A stretch of 64,000 bases of DNA from Lentzea waywayandensis (GTDB taxonomy: Bacteria > Actinomycetota > Actinomycetes > Mycobacteriales > Pseudonocardiaceae): positions 1 through 64,000 of the forward strand of contig NZ_FOYL01000002.1 of NCBI RefSeq assembly GCF_900115955.1, read 5' to 3'. The position numbers were made by a program, and so were the translations under genes. The notes beneath the pieces are model-generated. The model was not told the DNA's origin, did not search any database, and saw nothing but the letters and a program-made list of their open reading frames with translations. Within the stretch, counting starts at the first letter, position 1, and each line of letters begins with the position of its first letter. This document shows positions 42,601 through 51,528 of the stretch, piece by piece.

Positions 42601-43677
42601 ATGGCGAGCCAGGTGTTCGACCTCAGTGGCCTCGACGCGCTCATCGGGGTGCTCCGTGCGGACGGCCGCGTGGTCGTCGGCCCCCTCCTGCGCGACGACG
42701 CGATCACGCTGGCAGAGGTGAAGTCCGCGACGGACCTGCCGAGCGGCTGGGGCGTCGAGATCGGCCCCGGCCACTACCGGGTGCGCAGACGCACCGACAC
42801 CGCGGTCTTCGGCCATTCGGCGGGCCCCCAGTCGTGGAAACGATTCCTGCACCCACCGCACCGCACGTTGATGTCCAGCGACAGCTCCGGATTCCACGCC
42901 GTGCAGGACGACACGCCGGACTACGCGTTCCTCGGCGTGCGGGCCTGCGACCTCGCCGCGATCGGCAAACTGCGCCAGATCACCGGTGGTCGGGCGCCGT
43001 TCGTGGTCGCCGCTCAGTGCACCGAACCGGGCGAGGTGTGCTTCTGCACGTCCATGGGATGCGGACCCGCCGCGGGCCCCGGCTACGACATCGCGCTGAC
43101 CGAGCGGATCGACGAACAAGGGCAACGGTTCCTCGCCACCTCCGGCACCGCTGAAGGAGCGGCGGTGCTCGCCCGTGTGCCGGCTCGTGAAGCCGTCCCG
43201 GAGGACATCGCACTGGCCGAGCAGGACGTCGACGCGGCCGCACGGAACATGGGCCGGGCGATGCCGGAACTGGACCTGCGCGACCTGCTGGCCGCCGGCC
43301 GGGACTCCGCGCACTGGGAGGCCGTCGCCGAGCGGTGCCTCACCTGCGGAAACTGCACGATGGTCTGTCCCACCTGCTTCTGCGTCTCCGTGGAGGACCA
43401 CACGGATCTCGACGGCAACGCGGAACGCGCGCAGCGATGGGCGTCCTGCTTCGAGATCGACTTCTCCTACCTCCACGGCGGTGCGGTGCGCACGTCCGGC
43501 GCGGCGCGTTACCGGCAGTGGATGACGCACAAGCTCGGCACGTGGCACGACCAGTTCGGCACGTCCGGATGTGTCGGTTGTGGACGGTGCATCGCCTGGT
43601 GCCCCGCCGGGATCGACATCACCGAAGAGGCAGCGGTGCTCAGTCAAACGATGAAACACGGCGGTGACCGACGATGA
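42601..43677 (+). CDS. hyhB: [NiFe]-hydrogenase 3b, iron-sulfur (beta) subunit
   Basis: A 358-residue protein. Residues ~240-355 contain two [4Fe-4S] motifs (CLTCGNCTMVCPTC; CVGCGRCIAWCP); the N-terminal part is the sulfhydrogenase beta domain with FLGVRACDLAAI and CFCTSMGCGP. In group 3b enzymes this subunit joins the catalytic dimer to the flavin subunit. ATG 42601 chosen after GGACGACGAC. First gene of a five-gene structural operon; overlaps the next gene by 4 bases. Confidence 0.9.
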   Translation: MASQVFDLSGLDALIGVLRADGRVVVGPLLRDDAITLAEVKSATDLPSGWGVEIGPGHYRVRRRTDTAVFGHSAGPQSWKRFLHPPHRTLMSSDSSGFHAVQDDTPDYAFLGVRACDLAAIGKLRQITGGRAPFVVAAQCTEPGEVCFCTSMGCGPAAGPGYDIALTERIDEQGQRFLATSGTAEGAAVLARVPAREAVPEDIALAEQDVDAAARNMGRAMPELDLRDLLAAGRDSAHWEAVAERCLTCGNCTMVCPTCFCVSVEDHTDLDGNAERAQRWASCFEIDFSYLHGGAVRTSGAARYRQWMTHKLGTWHDQFGTSGCVGCGRCIAWCPAGIDITEEAAVLSQTMKHGGDRR

Positions 43678-44135
43678 CCATCCCGATGGCCGACCTCGAC
43701 ACTCTCCCGTTGCTCACGAACCTGTCGCACACCCAGCGAGCGGCGGTGGCGGGAGTCAGCAGGATCGAGAGCTACGACTCGGGAACCCGGTTGTTCGAAG
43801 AAGGTGGGCTCGCCGACCAGTGCTGGGTCGTGCTGAGTGGCTGCGTCGTGGTCGACACGGTCGTGCCGTCGCGCGGCCGGGTGGCGGTGCAGAGCATCGG
43901 ACCCGGCGAGCTCCTCGGCTGGTCGTGGCTGGTGCCGCCGTACCGCTGGCACTTCGGCGCAACGGTGGTGTCGCCGACGCGAGCAGCCGTGGTGGACACC
44001 GGAGCGTTGCGGCAACTGGCCGACGAGGACCCCGCATTCGGCTACCAGCTGTCGCTCATCCTGATCGACGCGCTGCTCAACCGCTTGCAGGCGACCAGGC
44101 TCCGGCTGCTCGACCTCTACGGGAACCCCGCATGA
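43674..44135 (+). CDS. cyclic-nucleotide-binding (Crp-type) domain protein without HTH
   Basis: A 153-residue protein made only of a cNMP-binding domain: TRLFEEGGLADQCWVVLSGC, then VQSIGPGELLGWSWLVPPYR (phosphate-binding cassette, here without the canonical RxA, ending PYRWHF), and a last helix. There is no DNA-binding domain. It is placed between the beta and gamma subunits of the hydrogenase, overlapping both genes. It may tie hydrogenase activity to a small molecule; the cassette is too altered to predict cAMP. Confidence 0.8.
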   Translation: MTIPMADLDTLPLLTNLSHTQRAAVAGVSRIESYDSGTRLFEEGGLADQCWVVLSGCVVVDTVVPSRGRVAVQSIGPGELLGWSWLVPPYRWHFGATVVSPTRAAVVDTGALRQLADEDPAFGYQLSLILIDALLNRLQATRLRLLDLYGNPA

Positions 44136-44914
44136 CGTGGGTGCCGACGCCCTACCGGGTGGTGGCGCGCACCGTCGAGACGCACGACTCGGCGACCTTG
44201 ACGCTGCGGCCCGTGGCCGAGTCGTTGCCCGGCTTCCGGCCCGGCCAGTTCGCCATGCTCTACGCGCACGGTGTCGGCGAGGTACCCATCTCGATCAGCG
44301 CCATTCCCGGTGACGGCACGCTCGTACACACAATCCGTGCCGTCGGCGCGGTGAGCAGGGCGCTGCACGACGCCGAGCCCGGCACAGTGATCGGCGCGCG
44401 CGGCCCGTTCGGCACGGCGTGGCAGCTCGACGGCGTCGAGGACCTGCTCGTCGTCGCCGGTGGCATCGGACTCGCCCCGCTGCGGCCCGTGCTCGGCCAC
44501 CTGAGCAAGCGCACCGTGCTCATCGCGGGCGCCCGGACCCCACAGGACCTGCTGTACAAGGACGAACTCGGACAACTGTCCAGTGTGGACACCGTACTCA
44601 CCGTCGATCACGGCGACCACGACTGGCACGGCCGCGTCGGCTTCGTCACCGAGCCGCTGGCATCGCTCCCGTTCGATCCGGAACGCACCACGGCGTTGCT
44701 GTGCGGCCCGGAGCCGATGATGAGGTTCTGCGCCAGGACGTTGCTCGGCAGGGGCTTGGCGCCCGATCGGATCCAGGTGTCACTCGAACGCAACATGCAG
44801 TGCGGCATAGGCGTCTGCGGTCACTGTCAGCTCGGTCCGCTGCTGCTCTGCCGCGACGGTCCCGTGACCGGCTATCCGACGGCGCGACCGCTGCTGTCAG
44901 CGAAGGAGTTGTGA
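44132..44914 (+). CDS. hyhG: [NiFe]-hydrogenase 3b, FAD/NAD(P) (gamma) subunit
   Basis: A 260-residue diaphorase of the ferredoxin-NADP reductase type: FAD region PGQFAMLYA and VGEVPISISA, NAD(P) loop VVAGGIGLAPLRP, CGPEPMM, and a C-terminal [2Fe-2S] site CGIGVCGHCQLGPLLLC. It exchanges electrons between NAD(P)H and the iron-sulfur chain. Starts at ATG 44132, overlapping the previous stop; ends at 44914. Confidence 0.9.
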   Translation: MTWVPTPYRVVARTVETHDSATLTLRPVAESLPGFRPGQFAMLYAHGVGEVPISISAIPGDGTLVHTIRAVGAVSRALHDAEPGTVIGARGPFGTAWQLDGVEDLLVVAGGIGLAPLRPVLGHLSKRTVLIAGARTPQDLLYKDELGQLSSVDTVLTVDHGDHDWHGRVGFVTEPLASLPFDPERTTALLCGPEPMMRFCARTLLGRGLAPDRIQVSLERNMQCGIGVCGHCQLGPLLLCRDGPVTGYPTARPLLSAKEL

Positions 44915-45651
44915 TGCCGAGCATCGCCGTGTGGAAGTTCACTTCGTGCGACGGCTGCCAGCTCACGTTGCTCGACTGCGAGGACGAGCTGCTGCCGTTG
45001 ACCGAGCACGTCCGAATCGCACACTTCCTGGAGGTCACCAGCGTCAGCGAACCAGGTCCGTACGACATCTCGATCGTCGAGGGATCGGTGAGCACTCCCG
45101 AGGAAGCGGAGCGGATTCGCTGGATCAGGGACCAGTCGGCAATCCTGGTCGTCGTGGGCGCGTGCGCGACCTCGGGCGGCATCCAGGCGTTGCGGAACTT
45201 CGCAGACGTCGACGAGTTCCGCTCGATCGTCTACGCCCGGCCCGAACACATCACGGCGCTGGCCACCTCGACCCCGATCTCCGCGCACGTCACCGTGGAC
45301 CACGAACTGCGCGGGTGTCCCATCGACAAGGGCCAGTTGCTGGAGGTGCTGACGGCGTTGCTCGCGGGCCGTGCGCCTGACCTGCCGGACACCAGCGTGT
45401 GCACCGACTGCAAGCGCCGCGGCCTCACCTGCGTCATGGTCGCGCACGGCACCCCTTGCCTCGGGCCGGTCACGCACGCCGGATGCGGGGCGTTGTGCCC
45501 GGCAGTCAACCGGGGCTGCTACGGCTGTTTCGGACCGATGAACCAGCCGAACGTGCCCGCCCTCGTGCCGTTGCTGCGACGCAGTGGCATGGGAGACGAC
45601 GAACTGCACCTGGTGTTCCGCACCTTCAACGCGAACGCGGAGTGGTCATGA
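44914..45651 (+). CDS. hyhS: [NiFe]-hydrogenase 3b, small (delta) subunit
   Basis: A 245-residue small subunit carrying the proximal cluster: FTSCDGCQLTLLD, GACATSGGIQAL, and GCPIDKGQLLE with C-rich later segments (VCTDCKRRGLTCVMVAHGTP; CLGPVTHAGCGALCP; RGCYGCFGP). The layout fits group 3b soluble enzymes. ATG 44914 overlaps the gamma stop; its end overlaps the large-subunit start by 4 bases. Confidence 0.9.
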   Translation: MPSIAVWKFTSCDGCQLTLLDCEDELLPLTEHVRIAHFLEVTSVSEPGPYDISIVEGSVSTPEEAERIRWIRDQSAILVVVGACATSGGIQALRNFADVDEFRSIVYARPEHITALATSTPISAHVTVDHELRGCPIDKGQLLEVLTALLAGRAPDLPDTSVCTDCKRRGLTCVMVAHGTPCLGPVTHAGCGALCPAVNRGCYGCFGPMNQPNVPALVPLLRRSGMGDDELHLVFRTFNANAEWS

Positions 45652-46943
45652 CCCATCGCTCGAACCGCACGTTGCAGGTGGCCGGACTGGCACGGGTCGA
45701 AGGCGAGGGCGCCCTGCACGTTCGCACCGTCGACGGCGAGGTCGACCGCGTCGAGCTGAACATCTACGAGCCGCCGCGGTTCTTCGAGGCGTTCCTGCGC
45801 GGCCGGCACTTCCGCGAACCACCCGACATCACCGCCCGCATCTGCGGCATCTGCCCGGTGGCGTACCAGATGAGCGCGTGCCTCGCGATCGAGGACGCGT
45901 GCGGGGTACGCGTCGAAGGTCCGCTGCGGGCGCTGCGCCGGTTGCTGTACTGCGGTGAGTGGATCTCCAGCCACGCCTTGCACATCTACCTGCTGCACGC
46001 GCCCGACTTCCTCGGGTTCCCCGACGGCATCGCCCTGGCGCGCGAACACCGCTCCGTGGTCGAACGCGGCCTGGCGCTCAAGAAGGCGGGCAACCGGATC
46101 ATGGACCTGGTCGGCGGACGCGCCATCCACCCGGTCAACGTACGGGTCGGCGGGTTCTACCGCGTGCCGACGACCGACGAGATCCGTGGTCTCACCACCA
46201 CACTCCGGCAAGCGCTGCACGACGCACTGGCCACAGTGGAGTGGGTGGCGGCATTCGACTTCCCCGAACTCGAGGTGCCGCACGACCTCATGGCTCTGCG
46301 CGACGTCGAGGGCTATCCGCTCGACCGGGGCACGCCGCACATCAGCACCGGACGCTCCTTCCCGGTCGCCGAGTTCGGCGACCACGTGGCCGAACACCAG
46401 GTACCGCATTCCACGGCCTTGCACGCGCGGCTGGACGACCGGTTGTTCCTGGTCGGCCCGCTGGCCAGGTACAGCCTCAACTCGGACCGCCTCTCCCCCG
46501 TCGCCGGCGAGGCCGCCTCGATGGCAGGGCTCGGCCCGGTGTGCCGCAACCCGTTCCGCAGCATCGTCGTGCGAGCGGTCGAGGTGGTGTACGCGCTCGA
46601 GGAGGCGTTGCAGATCATCGATTCGTACGAACGCCCGGACGCACCCTGTGTCGAGGTGGCTCCCCGTGCCGGATTCGGGCACGGCATCACGGAAGCGCCA
46701 CGAGGCCTGCTCTACCACCGCTACGAGCTCGACGCGGCCGGCCGGATCCTCGACGCGGACATCGTGCCGCCCACGTCGCAGAACCAGTCCGCGATCGAGG
46801 CCGATGTGACCGCGGTGGTCCGGTCGCACCAGCACCTGGACGACCACGGGTTGCAGTCGCTGTGCGAGCAGACGATCCGCAACTACGACCCGTGCATCTC
46901 CTGCTCGGCGCACTTCCTCGACCTCACCAGGGAACGGGCATGA
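45648..46943 (+). CDS. hyhL: [NiFe]-hydrogenase 3b, large catalytic (alpha) subunit
   Basis: A 431-residue catalytic subunit with all four Ni ligands: RICGIC (C66, C69) and DPCISC (C416, C419) followed by H422, the usual protease cleavage point; nine residues remain after it. It oxidises H2 or reduces protons, coupled to NAD(P). Mycobacterial relatives (Hyh of M. smegmatis) are induced in hypoxia under DosR control. Overlaps the protease gene by 4 bases. Confidence 0.95.
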   Translation: MTHRSNRTLQVAGLARVEGEGALHVRTVDGEVDRVELNIYEPPRFFEAFLRGRHFREPPDITARICGICPVAYQMSACLAIEDACGVRVEGPLRALRRLLYCGEWISSHALHIYLLHAPDFLGFPDGIALAREHRSVVERGLALKKAGNRIMDLVGGRAIHPVNVRVGGFYRVPTTDEIRGLTTTLRQALHDALATVEWVAAFDFPELEVPHDLMALRDVEGYPLDRGTPHISTGRSFPVAEFGDHVAEHQVPHSTALHARLDDRLFLVGPLARYSLNSDRLSPVAGEAASMAGLGPVCRNPFRSIVVRAVEVVYALEEALQIIDSYERPDAPCVEVAPRAGFGHGITEAPRGLLYHRYELDAAGRILDADIVPPTSQNQSAIEADVTAVVRSHQHLDDHGLQSLCEQTIRNYDPCISCSAHFLDLTRERA

Positions 46944-47401
46944 CCGCCGTGGTCATCGGAGTCGGCAACGAGTTCCGCCGGGACGACGGCATCGGTCCCG
47001 CTGTCGCCCGCGCGGTGGCCGAGTCCGGCGTGCACGCGGAAATCAGCGACGGCGATCCAGCGCGGTTGCTGGAGGCGTGGGATGGCGCGGACCTCGTCGT
47101 GATCGTGGACGCCATCCGCTGCACACCCGCCGTACCGGGTCGCTGGCACCGCACCACGTTGCCGCACAGCATCCCCGCGGCCAGTTCGCACGGACTCGGC
47201 GTCCCCGAGGCCGTGGAGCTGGCCGAGGCACTCGACCGCAGACCCGAACACCTGGTGATCTACGCCGTGGAGGTCGCCGACGTCGGATTCGGGATCGGTT
47301 TGAGTCCCGCCGTGGCGGCCGCGGCCGCCACGCTGACCTCGGCGGTGCTGACGGAGGTGGCCGAGGAGTTTCCGGGCACGGACAAGATCTCCAACTCGTA
47401 G
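46940..47401 (+). CDS. hydrogenase maturation protease
   Basis: A 153-residue HyaD/HycI-family endopeptidase: VIGVGNEFRRDDGIGPAVAR at the start and ADLVVIVDAIRC in the middle supply the Ni-sensing acids. It removes the C-terminal tail of the large subunit after Ni insertion. It closes the operon. The other maturation genes (hypABCDEF) are not in the window and must lie elsewhere. Confidence 0.85.
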   Translation: MTAVVIGVGNEFRRDDGIGPAVARAVAESGVHAEISDGDPARLLEAWDGADLVVIVDAIRCTPAVPGRWHRTTLPHSIPAASSHGLGVPEAVELAEALDRRPEHLVIYAVEVADVGFGIGLSPAVAAAAATLTSAVLTEVAEEFPGTDKISNS

Positions 47402-47486
47402 TTCGCCAACCCGCGGTACCAGGTTTCCGCCTCGCACCTGAGGTCGAAGCGGAACCGGCACCGAGATCCCCGTGTCGCCCGTCCGA

Positions 47487-47504
47487 CGGCGGCGTCAGCC
47501 GCCG
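47487..47504. terminator. hairpin between hydrogenase operon and HPF gene
   Basis: CGGCGGC (47487-47493), GTCA loop, GCCGCCG (47498-47504), between two convergent transcription units. Short but fully paired. Confidence 0.5.
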
Positions 47505-47518
47505 CCAAGCGAGCCTGA

Positions 47519-47821
47519 TCAGTTGTGCATCTTGAGCAATCGGTTCTGCAGCTGGTCGTGCACCAGGTCCACCGCCTCCTCGAACGTGGCCGCCTCGGCC
47601 TTCGCCACCACCGGCGTGCCGTTGACGTCGAGGTTCGCGTGCACGGCGATCGCGCGTGGCCCCGTCCTGATGAGCCGAACCCTGGCGAACTCGGTGGGCT
47701 GCGGCGCGTAGCGGGCCAGCGGGGCGATCTTGTCGCGGGTGTACTGCCTCGCCTGCTCCGCGATCTCGCCGTCGAGCTCGACCACGACGTTACCGATCTC
47801 CGTTGCGCCTGCGTGCTTCAT
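47519..47821 (-). CDS. short HPF/RaiA-type ribosome hibernation factor
   Basis: A 100-residue protein with the HPF N-terminal domain pattern (IGNVVVELDGEIAEQARQYT ... RVRLIRTGPRAIAVHANLDV ... AEAATFEEAVDLVHDQLQNR). It lacks the long C-terminal dimerisation domain of long-form HPF. Start ATG 47821, with GGAGG 6 bases upstream; upstream in-frame codons lack a site. Dormancy regulons of mycobacteria carry HPF-like proteins (Rv0079, MSMEG_3935). Likely silences ribosomes in hypoxia. Confidence 0.8.
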   Translation of the reverse strand: MKHAGATEIGNVVVELDGEIAEQARQYTRDKIAPLARYAPQPTEFARVRLIRTGPRAIAVHANLDVNGTPVVAKAEAATFEEAVDLVHDQLQNRLLKMHN

Positions 47822-47866
47822 CTTCAACCTCCATCGAACTGACAACGACTTGCAGGTGGGCCGGAT

Positions 47867-49447
47867 CTAGGCGATGTCGCGGCGTCGCAGACTCACCAGA
47901 CCCGCCGCCAGCGCTGCCGCCGCGACCACGAGCAGCCACAGCAGCGGAGTCGCGGTGAACGCCGATCCCGGCACCTTGGGCAGGTGAGCCCAGGGCGACA
48001 GATCCATCAACCACTGGTCGAAGCCGAACAGCGGGCCGAGTTCGCCGAGCAGCAGGAACACCACGAGCGCCGACCACCCGGCCACGACCAGCCTCGGCGC
48101 GACGCCGTACGCGGCGACGGCGAGGCCCACGAGCACCCACGCGGCGGGGATCTGCACGAGCGCACCGGCGAGGATCTTGCCCACCACCGACACGTCACCG
48201 GTCTGAGCCGCATGCACCGTTCCGGCCGCCAAGCCCGCGCCGACGAGCAGGACGGCGACGCCTCCCAGTGCGACGACGACGTGGCTCGCCGCCCAGCGCG
48301 CCCTGGTGACCGAGCCGGCGAGGAGCAGCTCCGCGCGGAGGTCCTCCTCCTCGTGCCGCAGCCGCGACACGACCTGCAGGCCGTACGCCGAGGCGATCAC
48401 GCCGAGAAAGCCGAACATCGCGGCGAACACCGCGTCCGTCAGCACGTTGTCGCCGCCGAGCTTCTTGAACATCTCCTCGGCCTGCGGGCTGCTCAGCATG
48501 TCGCCGATGCTGCCCGCGACACTGCCGACGAGCACGCCGTAGACGACGAACCCGATGGCCCAGCCCAACAGCGAACCCCGCTGCAGCCGCCAGGCCAGCC
48601 CGAAGACGCCACGCAGAGTTCCGGTGGCGGGGCCGGGCCGATCCGGCAGGAGACCCGCGTTCAAGTCGCGGCGGGCCACGAGCAGATGCGCTCCCGCCGC
48701 GGCGGCGACCGCGAAGCCGATGGTGATCAGCAGAACCCACCAGCGGTCACCGGCGTACGGGCGGAACTGCTGCCCCCAGCCGAGCGGGGACAGCCAGGAG
48801 AGCCAGCGCGGACCGGCCACCTCCGCGGTGTCACCGATCGCCCGGAGCAGGAAGACGACACCGAGCACCGCGACCGCGAGGCCGACCGCGCCGCGTGTGT
48901 TCGTCGCGATCTGCGCCGCGATGCCGGCGATCGCGGCGAAGGCCAGGCCCACGCTCATCCACGCCAGCCCGAACACGAACGACCCGTCCACCGGCAATCC
49001 GGCACCGATCAGGCCGAGTGAGGTCACCAGACCCAGCACGACGTTCGTCCCCGCCGCGACCACCAGAGCGGCGGCGAGCGGAGCGTGCCTGCCGACGACG
49101 CCCGCGCCGACCAGCTCACGCCGCCCGGTCTCCTCCTCCGAGCGGGTGTGCCGCACCACGAGGACGATCGAGAAGACCGCCAGGAACATCGCACCGGTCG
49201 CCAGTGCCTTCAGCATCGCCAGCGCGCCGATGGACGTCGGGTCGTAGATCCGCCCGTACACCGCGACGAGCGCAGGCGTGCCGTTCATGCTCTCGGCCGC
49301 CGCGACAACGGCCGCGGTGGAGGAGAACATGTCCCTGGTCGCGACGGCGGAACCGACCGCGAGCAGCACGAAGACGCTCAGCCATGCCGGGATCAGCACG
49401 CGGTCGCGGCGCAACGCGAGCCGGATCAGCTCCACGGTGCCGTTCAC
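47867..49447 (-). CDS. ABC-2-type exporter permease, double length
   Basis: A 526-residue polytopic protein with two six-helix halves ([20 protein letters not shown] ... and [20 protein letters not shown] ...), each with an ABC-2 coupling motif ([40 protein letters not shown]). It starts at GTG 49447, overlapping the ATPase stop. Resembles the TetAB/antibiotic exporter permeases of actinomycetes. Confidence 0.85.
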   Translation of the reverse strand: MNGTVELIRLALRRDRVLIPAWLSVFVLLAVGSAVATRDMFSSTAAVVAAAESMNGTPALVAVYGRIYDPTSIGALAMLKALATGAMFLAVFSIVLVVRHTRSEEETGRRELVGAGVVGRHAPLAAALVVAAGTNVVLGLVTSLGLIGAGLPVDGSFVFGLAWMSVGLAFAAIAGIAAQIATNTRGAVGLAVAVLGVVFLLRAIGDTAEVAGPRWLSWLSPLGWGQQFRPYAGDRWWVLLITIGFAVAAAAGAHLLVARRDLNAGLLPDRPGPATGTLRGVFGLAWRLQRGSLLGWAIGFVVYGVLVGSVAGSIGDMLSSPQAEEMFKKLGGDNVLTDAVFAAMFGFLGVIASAYGLQVVSRLRHEEEDLRAELLLAGSVTRARWAASHVVVALGGVAVLLVGAGLAAGTVHAAQTGDVSVVGKILAGALVQIPAAWVLVGLAVAAYGVAPRLVVAGWSALVVFLLLGELGPLFGFDQWLMDLSPWAHLPKVPGSAFTATPLLWLLVVAAAALAAGLVSLRRRDIA

Positions 49448-50331
49448 GAGGTCACGTCGTAGTGCCGCAGGAACAGCTCCTCCAGCGTCGGCGGCCGGCA
49501 GACGAGGTTGCGCACCCCGAGCGCGCTGAGCTGCCGCAGGACGCCGTCGAGCTGGTCGGTGTCGGCCTGGCAGTGCAGCAGGGTGCCCTCGGCGTGGTAC
49601 TCGTGCACACCGGGCAACGCCTTCAGCCCGTTCGGCGGCTGCGCCAGCTCTGCCGTGATCGACGTGCGCGTGAGGTGCCGCAACTCCGCCAGCGAACCGG
49701 TCTCGGCGGTCCTGCCCTGACGGATGATGGTCACCCGGTCGCACACCTTCTCCACCTCGGCGAGGATGTGGCTGCTGAGCAGCACGGTCCTGCCTTCGCG
49801 CCGTTCCTCGGCGAGGCAGTCTTCGAACACCGCCTGCATCAGCGGATCCAGGCCCGCGGTCGGTTCGTCGAGGATCAGCAGCTCGGCACGGGACGCCAGC
49901 GCGGCCATCAGGGCCACCTTCTGCCGGTTGCCCGACGAGTAGGCGCGTCCCTTCTTCGCGGGATCGAACTCGAACCGCTCGATCAGCGTGGCGAGACGGT
50001 TCCGGTCGAGTCCGCCGCGCAGCCTGCCCAGCAGATCGATGATCTCGCCACCGGTGAGGTTCGGCCACAGCGTCACGTCACCCGGCACGTAGGCCAGGCG
50101 CCGGTGCAGCGTCGCGATGTCCCGCCAGGGATCGCCACCGAGCAAGGTGACGCTGCCCGCATCGGCGCGCAGCAACCCGAGCAGGATGCGCAACGTCGTG
50201 GTCTTGCCCGCACCGTTGGGCCCGAGGAACCCGTGGACCTCGCCGGCGCGGACGGTCAGGTCCAGACCGTCGAGTGCGGTCGTCCGGCCGAACGCCTTGC
50301 GCAGCCCGGACACCGAGATGACTGCTGTCAT
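49444..50331 (-). CDS. ABC transporter ATP-binding protein
   Basis: A 295-residue ATPase: Walker [10 protein letters not shown], signature [10 protein letters not shown], Walker [15 protein letters not shown]-loop [11 protein letters not shown]-terminal extension as in DrrA-type exporters. Paired with the double permease at 47867. The ATPase is clearly related to 38624, suggesting two copies of an exporter system in this island. Confidence 0.95.
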   Translation of the reverse strand: MTAVISVSGLRKAFGRTTALDGLDLTVRAGEVHGFLGPNGAGKTTTLRILLGLLRADAGSVTLLGGDPWRDIATLHRRLAYVPGDVTLWPNLTGGEIIDLLGRLRGGLDRNRLATLIERFEFDPAKKGRAYSSGNRQKVALMAALASRAELLILDEPTAGLDPLMQAVFEDCLAEERREGRTVLLSSHILAEVEKVCDRVTIIRQGRTAETGSLAELRHLTRTSITAELAQPPNGLKALPGVHEYHAEGTLLHCQADTDQLDGVLRQLSALGVRNLVCRPPTLEELFLRHYDVTS

Positions 50332-50412
50332 GGCTCGACGGTAGGGAGCCGGAGAGCCTGCTCCGAGTGCCTTCCGGTACCACCGCGGACCCGTTCTTGT
50401 CCTTCCCGCAAC

Positions 50413-50427
50413 AGGACCTGCGACCCT
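50413..50427 (+). promoter_or_regulatory. DosR-box-like site
   Basis: AGGACCTGCGACCCT agrees with AGGACKTTCGTCCCT at 12 of 15 positions and lies 61 bases upstream of the small gene at 50489. Confidence 0.4.
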
Positions 50428-50488
50428 GTCCGGCCGCGGCACACCGGCCCGAGGATTCGAAGCGGACACCCGACTTGGAGGAGCAGTC

Positions 50489-50587
50489 ATGAAAGTCGAC
50501 GAGCTGATCGCGACGTCTGGTGCGGTGGCCATCGCCGCGCTCTTCGTGGCACTGCGCCTGATCAAGGCGAAGGCGCGGCCGCAGTGA
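50489..50587 (+). CDS. 32-residue single-helix membrane peptide
   Basis: ATG 50489 follows TTGGAGGAGCAG, a strong ribosome binding site. Sequence: [32 protein letters not shown] - one membrane helix with a basic cytoplasmic end. Its TGA overlaps the GTG start of the next gene, so the two are coupled. Too short for automatic gene calling, but the site is convincing. Confidence 0.6.
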   Translation: MKVDELIATSGAVAIAALFVALRLIKAKARPQ

Positions 50588-50916
50588 GTGGCGGGAGGTG
50601 GTGCCTGCTGGCGGCAGCGGCGCTGCTCCTGACGGCGTGTGCGGCCGGCCCGAATGTCGCGTCCGCTGTGGACGGTGTGCAGCTGGCGGGCTTCTGGCAG
50701 GGGATCTGGCACGGCCTGATCTACCCGGTCACGTTCTTCATCTCGCTCTTCAACGACAACGTGACCATCTACGAGGTCCGCAACAACGGCAACTGGTACG
50801 ACTTCGGCTTCGTCGCCGGCATCGGCCTGCTGCACGCGGTGGTCGACACCGGCAGGCGAGCGCCGAGACGGCGTCGCGCGAGAGCACCGAAGTCAGCGAG
50901 TGGTCCAGTCACGTGA
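50584..50916 (+). CDS. small lipoprotein
   Basis: A 110-residue protein from GTG 50584. N-terminal [14 protein letters not shown] is a lipobox signal (LTAC, cysteine 19), followed by an extracytoplasmic loop ([20 protein letters not shown]) and a second hydrophobic stretch ([19 protein letters not shown]), then a basic tail. It pairs with the tiny membrane peptide upstream. Similar small proteins are widespread and of unknown function. Confidence 0.65.
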   Translation: MSGGRWCLLAAAALLLTACAAGPNVASAVDGVQLAGFWQGIWHGLIYPVTFFISLFNDNVTIYEVRNNGNWYDFGFVAGIGLLHAVVDTGRRAPRRRRARAPKSASGPVT

Positions 50917-50942
50917 GACCCGCTGCCATTCCACGGTCGCGG

Positions 50943-51145
50943 TCAGCACGGCGGGTGCCGGCGCTCCGACAGCTGCCTCACGCGCAGCGCGGAACGTCCC
51001 ACCTTGGAAAGTTCGTTCGTGGCGGTGAAGTCGCACCACCAGCCGTCGACGGTCAGGCTGGTGGTGCGACCGCACACCAGCTCACCACGTCCGCGATCGC
51101 CTGCAGCAGCGCCCGGTGCCTCGCCGTGAAGCCGTTGATGTTCAT
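50943..51145 (-). pseudogene. small conserved protein, single frameshift
   Basis: ATG 51145 with GGAGAGCGAA upstream starts MNINGFTARHRALLQAIAD, then the frame is lost by one base near 51088; the next frame continues RGELVCGRTTSLTVDGWWCD then FTATNELSKVGRSALRV. The two pieces together form one compact ~65-residue protein. Either a recent frameshift or a sequencing error. Confidence 0.6.
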
Positions 51146-51189
51146 TTCGCTCTCCTTCCCGTCCGCTTGCGGCAACTGAGGAGAGCCTG

Positions 51190-51527
51190 CTCTTGGCGGC
51201 AGGCGGCTCCTGGGCAGTCGTCGCTCGTCCACTGGGCCGCGGGTGCGCTCGGTCTGGCCGGCGCATTTCTGTCTCTTGTGGACGTTCTGATGCCTGCGGG
51301 GCTCGCCGTCGCCTGTTTTTGCCGCCTATCTGCGCGTGCACTCGACGGTGCTGCTCGTGGCCGGTGTCGTCGCCACGACCGTCGTTGTTCCCGAGGTCGT
51401 GTGGGATCTCACCGATGGTGCCGTCGGAGGTGGCGTGCTGCCGTTGGTCGCGGGTGCGGTGCTGCTCGCCGCCAGCCTCGGGGTTTGGCCCCTTGGTTCA
51501 TCGCAGCTCACAGCAAGAGACTGCTGA
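51190..51527 (+). pseudogene. membrane protein with homopolymer frameshift
   Basis: Two hydrophobic pieces, WAAGALGLAGAFLSLVDVLM and VLLVAGVVATTVVVPEVVWD, lie in different frames joined at a run of five T (51316-51320). Together they would make a ~110-residue protein with about four helices. No start with a clear ribosome binding site. Low confidence. Confidence 0.35.
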
Positions 51528-51528
51528 C

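Noticed and set aside
50391..50406. Second DosR-like site (GGACCCGTTCTTGTCC) before the ABC operon
   Set aside because: It needs a two-base insertion to fit the motif spacing; the site at 50413 fits better.
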